The notes under the pieces: model-generated
What the model saw: the letters and a program-made list of their open reading frames with translations, nothing else
Databases searched by the model: none
Told to the model about the DNA's origin: nothing
Origin: an uncultured Sphingomonadaceae bacterium
Lineage (GTDB): Bacteria > Pseudomonadota > Alphaproteobacteria > Sphingomonadales > Sphingomonadaceae
Reading direction: 5' to 3'
Assembly: GCA_937996655.1 (NCBI GenBank)
Contig: CALKUK010000012.1
Span: forward strand, 372,001-436,000
Length of the DNA stretch: 64,000 nt
Translations under genes and position numbers: made by a program
Shown here: positions 33,022 to 41,841 of the stretch, piece by piece
Position numbering within the stretch: the stretch's first letter is position 1
Layout: the number at the start of each line of letters is the position of its first letter

Positions 33022-35111
33022 TTCTTCGGCCCTTCCCGCGCGGGTGCCGCAGTAGGGGCGGCTTCGGTTGCCGCCGGAGCAGGCAAGGGTAGCTCCGCGC
33101 CCATATAGTCGCGCACGAGCTCATCTAGGCTCGGCTCCTCATTGGGGCGCAGCAACAATTGCTGATTGCGGATATAGCCATAGCGACGCTCGGCAAGCTT
33201 GCGGGCATCCTCGGCATTGCGCAGGATGGTCGGGCGGATGAAGACCATCAAATTGGTCTTTTCCCGAGACTTTGCTCGTGATCGGAACAACTGGCCAAGG
33301 CCCGGAATGTCGCCCAGCAGGGGGATCTTTTCAATCGTGCGCCGTTCATTGTCATCCAGCAAGCCACCCAGCGCGACAATCTGCCCGTCATCGACGGTCA
33401 CCGTCGTCTGGATTTCGCGCTTGTTGAGGATAAGGTCGCTGCCATTATTGGTCACAGGCCCTGCAATCGAACTGACTTCCTGCCGGATGAACAGCTTGAT
33501 CGCATCGCCTTCATTGACCTGCGGTTTCACTTCCAACTGGATGCCGACATTCTGGCGCTGTACAGTGCGGAACGCGTTGTCGAAATTGCCGCCGAGCTTT
33601 TCGCCGGTCGTAATCGGCACTTCCTGCCCGACAAGGATCTTCGCCTCCTGATTGTCGAGCGTGACAACCGACGGTGTCGAAAGGATATTGGACTTATTGT
33701 CCTGCTGGACGGCATTGATGATGGCGCCGAAAACGCCGTTGCTGCCGACATTGGTGGCAAAGCCGCCAAAGGCACCTGCGGCCCCCAGCACAGAGTTGAC
33801 CGCTGCTTGAGCTAGCTGATCACTGACCGGGTTGTTGGTCGTCGTGGTCGTGGTATTGCCGTTGATGGTTGTGGTCGTTGTGTTCAGGTCCCGCGCGGCG
33901 ACAGCGCCTGCTATCGTCAGAATATTGGGGGCTGCGTTAGAGTAGTTCGTCGCGGCAAAAGGAATGTTGCTGCCCGGTTTTCCACCGAGCAGGAATTGGA
34001 CGCCCAGCTTGCGGGCGGCCGTATCCGAAATTTCGACGATGATTGCCTCGACAAGCACCTGCTCGCGTCGCGTGTCCAACTGGCGAACGACATCTCCCAG
34101 CGTGCGCTGCAACTCTGTCGGCGCGGAAATGATGATCGCATTGGCGCCTTCATAACGAGCAATTACCGGCGCATTGCGCCCGCCTGAAGAAGGCGCTGAT
34201 ACAGGGGTGGCTGTCGGAGTGGCTGGTGCGCTGGAACTGGTGGAGGACCCTTCGCCAGCGCCAGCAATCGCTGTTTGGCCGACCAACTGCTGAAGCACGG
34301 GGAGGAGCTTTGCTGCATCAGCATGTTGAAGCCAGATGACACGCACCTCAGCCCCGCTCGCCGCATGCTTATCCAGGTCGCGGGCGATTGTGGCAAAGCG
34401 GGAAACCGTGCCACGGTCACCGCGCAGGGCAATGGAATTGCTGCTGTCGATGGCGACAATCGCGACGCCTCCGCGCGCATCTTCTCCACCGCCGCTGCTG
34501 CCGGTGATGAGTTGCTGCAGCGATGTTGCGAGTTCGCGGGCGTTGGCGTTCCTCAGCGCAATCAGCTCTGTCGCCGCGCCATCGGAATCGATCCGCTGGA
34601 TCAGCGCGCGGATGCGGCGGATATTGTCGGCATAGTCGGCGACAACGAGGCTGTTCGCGCCGCGATTGGCGGTGACAGAGCCTTCGCGGCTGACGAGGGG
34701 GCGAAGCGTGTCGACCGCCGAGGACGCCTCAATTGACCGCAAGCGGAAGACTTCGGTGATGAACTGATTGCGGGCCGCACCCGACAAGCCGATTTTGCCC
34801 GGCTGGGCTGCGGCTGTTTCTGCCGGCTGGATGCGATAGGCACCATTCGACGTCGGAATGGCGACAAGGCCATTGGCGCGCAGCGTCGACAGGAATACTT
34901 CGAAATATTCGGAACGCGACAGGGGCCGGTCCGACACGACCGTCACCTTGCCCTGCACGCGACCATCTATGATGAAGTTACGTCCCGTCACGCGCGAGGC
35001 GTCCTGAATGAAGGCGCGCACATCGGCATCGCGCAGGTTGATCGTGGTCTGCGCGATCACCGGGGCATAGGCCGCCAGTGCGAGCATGAGGCCAGTTGCG
35101 ACCCGTTTCAT
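33018..35111 (-). CDS. gspD: Type II secretion outer-membrane secretin D
   Basis: Secretin of 697 residues forming the outer-membrane gate. Signal peptide about 1-20 (ending VIA); N0 domain INLRDADVRAFIQDASRVTG; N1-N3 ring domains; then the secretin core with VGQEVPITTGEK, LEVKPQVNEGD and the terminal VALGGLLDDNERRTIEKIPLLGDIPGLGQLF block. The C-terminal S-domain is Ala/Pro-rich. N3 contains a long Ser/Ala/Thr-Pro insert (about 280-310) and the core a Thr/Asn-rich repeat (about 420-435), unstructured loops seen in other secretins. No lipobox; a pilotin is not visible nearby. Confidence 0.96.
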   Translation of the reverse strand: MKRVATGLMLALAAYAPVIAQTTINLRDADVRAFIQDASRVTGRNFIIDGRVQGKVTVVSDRPLSRSEYFEVFLSTLRANGLVAIPTSNGAYRIQPAETAAAQPGKIGLSGAARNQFITEVFRLRSIEASSAVDTLRPLVSREGSVTANRGANSLVVADYADNIRRIRALIQRIDSDGAATELIALRNANARELATSLQQLITGSSGGGEDARGGVAIVAIDSSNSIALRGDRGTVSRFATIARDLDKHAASGAEVRVIWLQHADAAKLLPVLQQLVGQTAIAGAGEGSSTSSSAPATPTATPVSAPSSGGRNAPVIARYEGANAIIISAPTELQRTLGDVVRQLDTRREQVLVEAIIVEISDTAARKLGVQFLLGGKPGSNIPFAATNYSNAAPNILTIAGAVAARDLNTTTTTINGNTTTTTTNNPVSDQLAQAAVNSVLGAAGAFGGFATNVGSNGVFGAIINAVQQDNKSNILSTPSVVTLDNQEAKILVGQEVPITTGEKLGGNFDNAFRTVQRQNVGIQLEVKPQVNEGDAIKLFIRQEVSSIAGPVTNNGSDLILNKREIQTTVTVDDGQIVALGGLLDDNERRTIEKIPLLGDIPGLGQLFRSRAKSREKTNLMVFIRPTILRNAEDARKLAERRYGYIRNQQLLLRPNEEPSLDELVRDYMGAELPLPAPAATEAAPTAAPAREGPKN

Positions 35112-35884
35112 TTTGATATCCTTGCATTGAGCGGCACGAGTTTGCCCCCGCGCTCGACCTGAAGAGTCAGATTGCCTTTATCGGGCAGTTGCGAAATGAC
35201 AGCGACTGCGTCTTGAACCGATTGCGCCGGGACGCCGTTCATGCTCACAATCACGTCTCCCGGTTTCAGGCCAACGGCTGTGAAGGCACTGCCTTCCCCC
35301 TTTGGCTGGACAACAAAACCCGTTACTTTGCTCCCGACAGTGCGCGGGGTGAGGGCAATGTCTGTGGTGAAACTTGCCGCATTGAACACCCCCGAACCCG
35401 AGGCGGTCGGTTTGCCGCCAAAGCCTGCCGCACCGCTAGCAGGCGCCACGGACTGATCAAGGAACAGTGATTCTTCCGTGCCTCCATTGTCCAGTGTGAC
35501 ATGGTCATAGGCGACTGCCTTCAGCTTGACGCCCGGAACGATTTCATCCCCCGTGGCGAAGCTGGACTGAACACCATCCGGTGTCGCGATAATCGCGCTG
35601 CCAAGCCCTGTCGCCTCATTCAGGCTCACCCCAAAAAGCTTGAGCGTGAGAGAGGTTACCGTGGAGCCATTGGCATCACTGTCCGTCCCGCCGAATGGTT
35701 CAAGCGTGTCGAGATCAAGCGTCGCTAGGCTGCTCTGGAGAGGTGCTACTTGCGGCCAATGGCCCAGCGGCCCCAAAGGCTTGGTGGCGACCCAGACCAA
35801 CCGCGCCGCTTGGAACGCAAGAAGGGAAGACAGCAAAATCAGGGTCATGCGGCGCAGATGAGGCCAGAAATTTCGCATCAACAT
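35108..35884 (-). CDS. gspC: Type II secretion protein C
   Basis: Bitopic inner-membrane protein of 258 residues linking the platform to the secretin. It has an N-terminal transmembrane helix (MTLILLSSLLAFQAARLVWV), a periplasmic homology region (SLTLKLFGVSLNEATGLGSAIIATPDGVQ) and a C-terminal PDZ domain (VQPKGEGSAFTAVGLKPGDVIVSMNGVPA). First gene of the operon; gspD follows with a 4-nt overlap. Several starts are in frame; ATG 35884 or 35878 both give a normal length, and the longer frame to 35998 does not. About 240 bp without a gene separate it from gspO. Confidence 0.92.
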   Translation of the reverse strand: MLMRNFWPHLRRMTLILLSSLLAFQAARLVWVATKPLGPLGHWPQVAPLQSSLATLDLDTLEPFGGTDSDANGSTVTSLTLKLFGVSLNEATGLGSAIIATPDGVQSSFATGDEIVPGVKLKAVAYDHVTLDNGGTEESLFLDQSVAPASGAAGFGGKPTASGSGVFNAASFTTDIALTPRTVGSKVTGFVVQPKGEGSAFTAVGLKPGDVIVSMNGVPAQSVQDAVAVISQLPDKGNLTLQVERGGKLVPLNARISK

Positions 35885-36122
35885 GCGCTGCCGGATGTTA
35901 GGGTGGCAGTCGCCCTTGCAAATATGATCATGGCGCCCACCGGAACTCCTCGCGTGATCCAATGTGCGATGCCTATGATGATCCTTCTTTAAATACACGA
36001 CAAAAAGGAACCAAGCCGAAGGGGTTTTCGATCCGCCTCATTTGATGCCTTGTCGCGCAAAGCGACCATCGGACCGCCGCCGGGAAACCCAACCGATACA
36101 GGCGCTGTGATCTGCCTAAGTC

Positions 36123-36929
36123 CTAATAGAGGGTGGAGGCCGACAGGCTTATCTTGTCCAACAGGCACCAGACCCACGCACTGAAGGCGAGGCATGTGCC
36201 CAGCGGCAGTTTCCGTTGCCACACTGCGATGCGCCTCGTGTCGCTTGCCGCAACGAAAAGTGCCAAGCAGAGCCCAAGCCCGGCACCGAAAAGAAGTATC
36301 ATGGGCAGGGCCTGCCACCCGACCCAAATTCCAATAGCCCCCAGCAATTTTGGATCACCCCCTCCCATGCCGGTGCGACGACGGACGCGCTTATAAAGGA
36401 GTGCAATTCCAGCGAGCGACGCAAAGCCCACCACAGCACCCAAAAGGGGGCTTATTAGTGACTTTGTCCCGCCGAGCGCGGCGATGCATAGGCCTGACCC
36501 TGTTAGCAGGGCGATAAGGGGATCCGGCAGCCAAAAATGTTCGGCATCCAAAATGGCCAGCAGCAGCAATTGCCAGCCGAACAGAGCCATCCAAACACTT
36601 TCCGGCGCAGGCAAGAAACATCCAGACACCAGGCCAATGCCGGCGCAGGTTGTTTCGATAAGGGGATAGCGAGATGAGATTGGCGCCGCGCAATAGCGGC
36701 AGCGTCCGCGCGCAATGGCGTAGCTCACGACCGGCACGAGATCTCGAACCTGCAACGCCCGCTTGCATCCGTCACATTGAGACCCGGGGTGCACGATCGA
36801 CCGGCCCTGCGGCCAACGTTCCGTTACTGTGGCCGCAAAGCTTCCCCAACAGGCCCCCAGCAAAGCCAGCATGGCGGGAAGGCCGAACTGGGCCAAAAAA
36901 GATACGGCATCGGTCGAAATTTCGGACAA
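36123..36929 (-). CDS. gspO: Prepilin peptidase/N-methyltransferase (GspO/PilD)
   Basis: Inner-membrane aspartic peptidase of 268 residues that cleaves and N-methylates pseudopilins. It has two Cys-x2-Cys pairs (CDGC and CRYC) in the methyltransferase domain and both catalytic aspartates, one in ILDAEHFWLPD and one in GMGGGDPKLL, surrounded by about eight hydrophobic helices. It completes the type II system encoded just downstream. TTG 36929 was taken as start because GGAG lies eight bases upstream; no ATG gives a full-length protein. A PHO-like repeat array lies about 65 bp upstream. Confidence 0.93.
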   Translation of the reverse strand: MSEISTDAVSFLAQFGLPAMLALLGACWGSFAATVTERWPQGRSIVHPGSQCDGCKRALQVRDLVPVVSYAIARGRCRYCAAPISSRYPLIETTCAGIGLVSGCFLPAPESVWMALFGWQLLLLAILDAEHFWLPDPLIALLTGSGLCIAALGGTKSLISPLLGAVVGFASLAGIALLYKRVRRRTGMGGGDPKLLGAIGIWVGWQALPMILLFGAGLGLCLALFVAASDTRRIAVWQRKLPLGTCLAFSAWVWCLLDKISLSASTLY

Positions 36930-36994
36930 TCAATGCGCTCCGAGATGATGGGCTAATGCTGAGGATTTCAATCAACAGTCCCAACCAAAGTTAA

Positions 36995-37023
36995 ATGACA
37001 GATTTATCTCAAATCGATGACGG
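36995..37023 (-). promoter_or_regulatory. PHO-box-like repeat array between gspO and the lipid cassette
   Basis: Read on the minus strand, units CCGTCAT, TTGAGAT and CTGTCAT follow each other at 11-bp steps (6, 4 and 7 matches of 7 to CTGTCAT). The orientation points to gspO, but the array also lies about 70-100 bp upstream of the PLP-protein start. The middle unit is weak, so this is only a candidate. Confidence 0.35.
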
Positions 37024-37094
37024 TCATTGAAACGAAATTGTCGTTTCCGTGCAATGAACTAGGCTTAACACAGGCGGCTAGAAACAGGCAAAGG

Positions 37095-38621
37095 ATGGCC
37101 GTCATTCAAACGCAATTTACCAGCTACGATCAAGATGACCTGCTGGCAGATCCGTTGACGATCATCATGACCGATGGCGGGGATGAGCGCATCCTCATCG
37201 ATCCTGCGACCGGCCTGAACCGCTATCTCACGGTTCCCCGGCCCCAGACGCTGATCGCCTATTCCTCGTCAACAGCCAACTTCATTTCCGTGCCGGCCAT
37301 GGCCGAAGTGCGTCGCCGTGTGCTCGAACTTGCCCCCGGTTTTGTGCTTGAGCCAGATGGCTATGCCCAGGCACTTGAGGACCTTCGCTCCCGCCTTCGC
37401 AAGTCCTGGAATGTCCCGACCAGCGTTGAGATCATCTTTGCGGGCTCGGGCACGGACCTTGAATATGTCGGCCTCGCCACCGCCGTGCGTGAAGGGTCGG
37501 CGGGCATTGACAATATTCTGCTGGGAGCGGCCGAAGTCGGTGATGACGGCGTCCAGGCTGCCAATTGGTGCCATTTCGCAAAGATGACGCCGCAGAGCAT
37601 CAAGGTGGACGCCGGCCAGGCGCTGGATGCGGATTTTGCCGCCCAGACACGGGTGATCGACGTGCCGATCCGGTCGTCCAAGGGGCAGCCGATCCCGTCC
37701 GAAGACGTCCTTCTGTCGATTGGGGCGCATGTGGCAGAGGCCATCGCCCAAGGGCGTCATCCGCTCGTCCATGTGGTTCATGGGTCGAAGACCGGCCTTG
37801 TCGTCCCGTCCATGGGGCATATTGATGCCCTGCGCCGCCGCTTTGGCGACCGGATGAGCTTCGTCGTCGATGCCTGCCAAGCCCGCATCAGCCGCGATCT
37901 TGTCGGGGCCTATCTGGCCCGGGGTTGCACCGTATATCTGACGGGCAGCAAGTTCATGGGTGGCCCGCCTTTCAGCGGCTTTGCGCTGGTGCCAGCCGCA
38001 GCCGCAGCCCGTGCCGCGGCGCTCCCGCCGGGTTTGGAAAAGGTCTTTCTGCGCGCCGAATGGGCTCCGTCCTGGCCCGGTGTCGACCAGCTTCCTGAAG
38101 GCTCCAACCTCGGGTTGTTGCTGCGGTTGGAAGCGAGCATTTTTGAATTGGAGTTGTTCCATCGGCTCCATCCAACGGAAATCAAGCGCACGGTTGATCT
38201 CTTCGAAGAAGAAATCGCTGTGCTCATCCGGCGGCTCGGCGCCAGCCCTGTGCGGCCGATGGGCAATGCCGATGACCGGGAAACACAGGCCGCACCGCTG
38301 GAAATCCGGACGCTGGCGACCATCGATTTGAGTGAGATCCACCCCGCATTCGATTTTGAATTTGCGCAAGGGCTGCACCAGTCGCTGGCCATTGGGGACG
38401 ATGGCAAGGTGCAGGATCTGTTTGGCCTGCGTCTGGGCCAGCCGGTGCGATGCGTCCGCATGGCCGATGGCCGCTTTGGCGCGACCCTGCGCATCGGGCT
38501 GTCGATGCCGCAGATGGTTGAGTTCTCCGCAATGGACACGGCGTCACTCCGGCGTCGGCTGGCAGATGATCTCGGCCAGATTGCAGGGCGGGTGGAGCGC
38601 TATTTCAAGCTCAAGCGATGA
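37095..38621 (+). CDS. Fold-type-I PLP-dependent protein of unknown reaction
   Basis: Protein of 508 residues that I can place in the PLP aminotransferase/desulfurase fold but not in a named family. It has FAGSGTDLE (about 116-123) as a phosphate-binding turn, VHGSKTG (about 228-234), DACQ (259-262) equivalent to the DAAQ of cysteine desulfurases that binds the pyridine ring, and TGSKFMGGPPFSGF with Lys286 as likely Schiff-base lysine. The His that usually precedes this Lys in class V enzymes is Ser. An ATG at 37017 is in frame but lacks a ribosome binding site; 37095 follows AGG-like bases. It lies 48 bp upstream of plcP on the same strand, so a lipid-related role is possible (inference). 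Confidence 0.75.
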   Translation: MAVIQTQFTSYDQDDLLADPLTIIMTDGGDERILIDPATGLNRYLTVPRPQTLIAYSSSTANFISVPAMAEVRRRVLELAPGFVLEPDGYAQALEDLRSRLRKSWNVPTSVEIIFAGSGTDLEYVGLATAVREGSAGIDNILLGAAEVGDDGVQAANWCHFAKMTPQSIKVDAGQALDADFAAQTRVIDVPIRSSKGQPIPSEDVLLSIGAHVAEAIAQGRHPLVHVVHGSKTGLVVPSMGHIDALRRRFGDRMSFVVDACQARISRDLVGAYLARGCTVYLTGSKFMGGPPFSGFALVPAAAAARAAALPPGLEKVFLRAEWAPSWPGVDQLPEGSNLGLLLRLEASIFELELFHRLHPTEIKRTVDLFEEEIAVLIRRLGASPVRPMGNADDRETQAAPLEIRTLATIDLSEIHPAFDFEFAQGLHQSLAIGDDGKVQDLFGLRLGQPVRCVRMADGRFGATLRIGLSMPQMVEFSAMDTASLRRRLADDLGQIAGRVERYFKLKR

Positions 38622-38669
38622 TCGCTGACGGGACGGATTTTGGTTCGAAGAAGATATGCGGGGGATGAT

Positions 38670-39554
38670 ATGACAACGAGCACGAAGGACATCATTGCAA
38701 AGCAGCTGGGTACCGGCGCCATCGATTTCCGGCCGCCAACCTGGTTGGATCATCCCGAACCGCGCAGCTTTACGCCGAAGCAGAAATACCGGACGATCTG
38801 GATTTCAGACATCCACCTTGGCACATCAGGCTGCAACGCAACGTTGCTGCTCGACTTTCTCGCCAGCGTGGAATGCGAAACGCTTTATTTGACCGGCGAC
38901 ATCATTGACGGCTGGCGCCTGAGCAAAGGCTGGTACTGGCCCGATGAGCACAATGAAGTCGTCCGCCGTCTTTTGAAGATGGCCCATCGCGGCACGCGCG
39001 TTGTCTATATTGTCGGCAATCATGATGAGATGCTGCGCGATTATGCCGGGCTCAGCTTTGGCGGCATCACCATTTTCAATGAAGCGATCCACGAAACACG
39101 TGATGGCCGCCGTCTGCTGGTGACGCACGGCGATGCGTTTGACGGGGTGGTCCTCTATGCCAAGTGGCTCGCCTTCCTGGGTGACAAGGCCTATTCGGTT
39201 CTTCTGCGCGTGAACCAGATTTTCAACCGCGTACGTCGCCGCTTTGGCATGCCCTATTGGTCGCTGTCGGCTTATCTGAAGAAGCGCGTGAAGAACGCTG
39301 TTCAGTTCATCTATCAGTTCGAAGAAGCTGTTGTCCGTGAAGCGCAGCAGCGCGGCGTCGATGGCGTCGTTTGCGGCCATATCCACTGCGCGGAAATCCG
39401 GCAGATCGGCGATATGACCTATTATAATGACGGCGACTGGGTGGAAAGCTGCACCGCGCTGGTCGAAGACCGCACCGGCGCCATGTCGATCCTCGACTGG
39501 GCGGAAGTTGTGCGGGACCGCCAGACGGCCGGCAAGGCGATGGCGACCGCATGA
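38670..39554 (+). CDS. plcP: PlcP-like metallophosphoesterase (phospholipase C type, LpxH-like fold)
   Basis: Calcineurin-like phosphoesterase of 294 residues with the full metal set: Asp47-x-His49 (SDIHLG), Asp77 (GDIIDGW), Asn117-His118-Asp119 (GNHDE), His153 (THGD) and His237-x-His239 (GHIHC). It looks like UDP-diacylglucosamine diphosphatase LpxH, but the directly overlapping lipid glycosyltransferase matches the known plcP-agt pair of alphaproteobacteria, in which PlcP hydrolyses phospholipids to diacylglycerol during phosphate starvation. ATG 38670 has a GGGGGAT ribosome binding site; a TTG at 38640 is less likely. LpxH-type activity is the alternative. Confidence 0.75.
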   Translation: MTTSTKDIIAKQLGTGAIDFRPPTWLDHPEPRSFTPKQKYRTIWISDIHLGTSGCNATLLLDFLASVECETLYLTGDIIDGWRLSKGWYWPDEHNEVVRRLLKMAHRGTRVVYIVGNHDEMLRDYAGLSFGGITIFNEAIHETRDGRRLLVTHGDAFDGVVLYAKWLAFLGDKAYSVLLRVNQIFNRVRRRFGMPYWSLSAYLKKRVKNAVQFIYQFEEAVVREAQQRGVDGVVCGHIHCAEIRQIGDMTYYNDGDWVESCTALVEDRTGAMSILDWAEVVRDRQTAGKAMATA

Positions 39555-40609
39555 GGATAGCCATCGCCACAGACGCGTGGTTCCCGCAGGTCAACGGTGT
39601 GGTCCGCAGCATCTCAACCACCGTCGCGATCCTACTGGAGCGCGGATATGAAGTTGAACTGATCACGCCGGACCAGTTTCTCACCGTGCCTATGCCGGGC
39701 TATTCGGAAATTCGGCTGGCCATCGCGCCGCGCTTTGCCGCGCGCCGGGCCTTGAAGGCATTTCGGCCGGATGTCGTGCACATCGTGACCGAAGGCCCCA
39801 TTGGGTGGACCACGCGGGCCTGGTGCAAGGCGAATGGTGTGCGGTTCACAACCGCCTTCCATACCCGCTTTCCTGACTATGCTGCCGCTCGCACGGGCAT
39901 TTCACCGGATCGGTTCTGGCCGATCATGCGGCGCTTCCACAAATCGTCCAGCGCGGTGCTGGTCTCAACCCCCAGATTGGGTGAAGAACTTGCGGAACGC
40001 GGCATCAGCCGGACGCGATTGTGGACGCGCGGCATCGACAAAGCCGTTTTCCATCCGGAAGGGGACTTCCACCCGGCACTCGCAAATCTTCCGCGGCCGA
40101 TCCTCCTTTCGGTGGGTCGCGTTGCTGTCGAGAAGAATCTGGAAGTGTTCCTCAACCTCGACGTTGTTGGAACCAAAGTGATCGTCGGCGATGGTCCGGA
40201 CCTTTTGATGCTCAAAGACCGTTTTCCCGACGCTATCTTTCTTGGTGCCCTGCATGCAGAGGTGCTGGCCAGCGCCTACCGTGCAGCGGATGTCTTTGTC
40301 TTCCCAAGCCTGACGGACACCTTCGGGCTTGTCATGATCGAAGCCTTGGCTTGCGGGGTGCCCGTGGCGGGCTTCCCCGTGCCCGGGCCTTTAGATGTTG
40401 TCGGCCTCAACGGACGCGGCCCGTCAGATGCTTTGGCAGACCCCGTCGGGGCGCTTGGGGATGATCTGGCAAGTGCCATCCTCAGCGCTGCGCAAATGGA
40501 TCGCAAAATCGTCGCGGACTATGGCGCCAGTTTTGATTGGAACCATTCGACCGACCAGTTTCTGGGTGTCCTTGAAGACGTGATGCGGACCAACAAGGAA
40601 CCGGCATAG
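39551..40609 (+). CDS. agt: Agt-like GT4 lipid glycosyltransferase
   Basis: Family-4 glycosyltransferase of 352 residues. The opening ATDAWFPQVNGVVRSIS, HIVTEGPIGW and AFHTRFPDYA are shared by enzymes that glycosylate diacylglycerol or phosphatidylinositol, including the Agt enzymes that make glucosyl- and glucuronosyl-diacylglycerol. The nucleotide-sugar domain has SVGRVAVEKNLEVFL, VGDGPD and FPSLTDTFGLVMIEALACGVPVAG. It starts inside the plcP stop (ATGA), so the two are translationally coupled: PlcP would release diacylglycerol and Agt would glycosylate it. Sugar and acceptor are inferred from the pairing, not proven. Confidence 0.78.
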   Translation: MRIAIATDAWFPQVNGVVRSISTTVAILLERGYEVELITPDQFLTVPMPGYSEIRLAIAPRFAARRALKAFRPDVVHIVTEGPIGWTTRAWCKANGVRFTTAFHTRFPDYAAARTGISPDRFWPIMRRFHKSSSAVLVSTPRLGEELAERGISRTRLWTRGIDKAVFHPEGDFHPALANLPRPILLSVGRVAVEKNLEVFLNLDVVGTKVIVGDGPDLLMLKDRFPDAIFLGALHAEVLASAYRAADVFVFPSLTDTFGLVMIEALACGVPVAGFPVPGPLDVVGLNGRGPSDALADPVGALGDDLASAILSAAQMDRKIVADYGASFDWNHSTDQFLGVLEDVMRTNKEPA

Positions 40610-40698
40610 TCGATTCGTCGGGCGCGCATCCCCCCAAGAGACCTACTGTTGGGCGGCGGAAAAATAGTCTGAAAAAGTTCCGGCCATTGCCGAAATAA

Positions 40699-40785
<87 letters not shown>

Positions 40786-40911
40786 ACGGCGCAGACCCCG
40801 ATGCGGGTCTCTGCGGAATGAAGCGGCGCGATTAGGCAGGCCATTGCCGCTTGTCAACAGGCTTCGGCGCGGGCATTGGCGGGCTTACCTCAGCAAGGGA
40901 TTTTGACGACG

Positions 40912-41841
40912 ATGAAAAAAGCTTTGGTTACGGTCTTTGGCGGTGGCGGATTTGTCGGGCGCTATGTGGTCGAAGCTCTTCTGCGCGCCGGTGCCCGCGT
41001 CCGCGTGGCAGAGCGCAGCCCCAAAAGCGCCTGGTATCTGAAGGCGCAGGCGAACCTTGGCCAGATCACCTATGTGGCGGCCGACGTGACCCGCCCCGAA
41101 ACGCTGGGCCGCGCGGTGGCAGGGGCAGACGCTGTCATCAATCTTGTCGGCAGCTTTGCCGATATGCAGCGCATCCATGTTGATGGCGCGCGCAATGTGG
41201 CGGAAGCCGCAGCGAAAGCAGGCGTTGCCTCTTTCGTCCAAATGTCGGCCATTGGTGCCAACCCCGATAGCCCTTCGGCCTATGGCCGGACCAAGGGTGA
41301 GGGCGAAGCCGCTGTGCGTAAGGCTTTCCCCAAGGCGACGATCCTGCGTCCGTCGATTGTGTTCGGGCGCGAAGATGCGTTCATCAATCGTTTCGCGGGG
41401 CTCATCCGTATGCTGCCCATCTGCCCCATCATCGGCGGCGACACGAAGTTCCAGCCGGTCTTTGCCGCCGATGTGGGCCATGCCGCCTGTGCCGCGGCGC
41501 TCGACCCTGCCGTGCATGGCGGCGTGCTTTATGAACTTGGCGGTCCAGCTGTGATGTCGATGCGGGAGATCAACCAGTGGATCGCCGATCGCACCGGCCG
41601 TGCGCCTCTGTTCATCGATGTGCCCAACCCTGTTGCAGGCGCGATGGCCACACTGACCGGCTGGTTGCCCGGTGCGCCGATCTCGCGCGACCAGTGGCTG
41701 ATGCTTCAGTCTGACAATGTGGTTGCACCCAAGGCCAAGGGCCTGAAGGCGCTGGGCGTGGCTGCGACCCCGCTGGATGCGGTCGCGCATGGCTGGCTGG
41801 TCCAGTATCGCCGCCATGGCCGCTTCGGGGCGGCGGTATGA
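40912..41841 (+). CDS. NDUFA9-like NAD(P)-binding protein
   Basis: Atypical short-chain reductase of 309 residues with a Rossmann nucleotide site VTVFGGGGFVGRYVVEAL (about 6-23) and QMSAIGANPDSPSAYGRTKGEGE. It resembles the NDUFA9 accessory subunit of complex I and related NAD(P)H epimerase-like proteins; bacterial members are not proven complex I subunits. It is paired with uppP by a 4-nt overlap, an arrangement common in sphingomonads. ATG 40912 was chosen over 40876 because it directly precedes the Rossmann strand. Confidence 0.85.
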   Translation: MKKALVTVFGGGGFVGRYVVEALLRAGARVRVAERSPKSAWYLKAQANLGQITYVAADVTRPETLGRAVAGADAVINLVGSFADMQRIHVDGARNVAEAAAKAGVASFVQMSAIGANPDSPSAYGRTKGEGEAAVRKAFPKATILRPSIVFGREDAFINRFAGLIRMLPICPIIGGDTKFQPVFAADVGHAACAAALDPAVHGGVLYELGGPAVMSMREINQWIADRTGRAPLFIDVPNPVAGAMATLTGWLPGAPISRDQWLMLQSDNVVAPKAKGLKALGVAATPLDAVAHGWLVQYRRHGRFGAAV

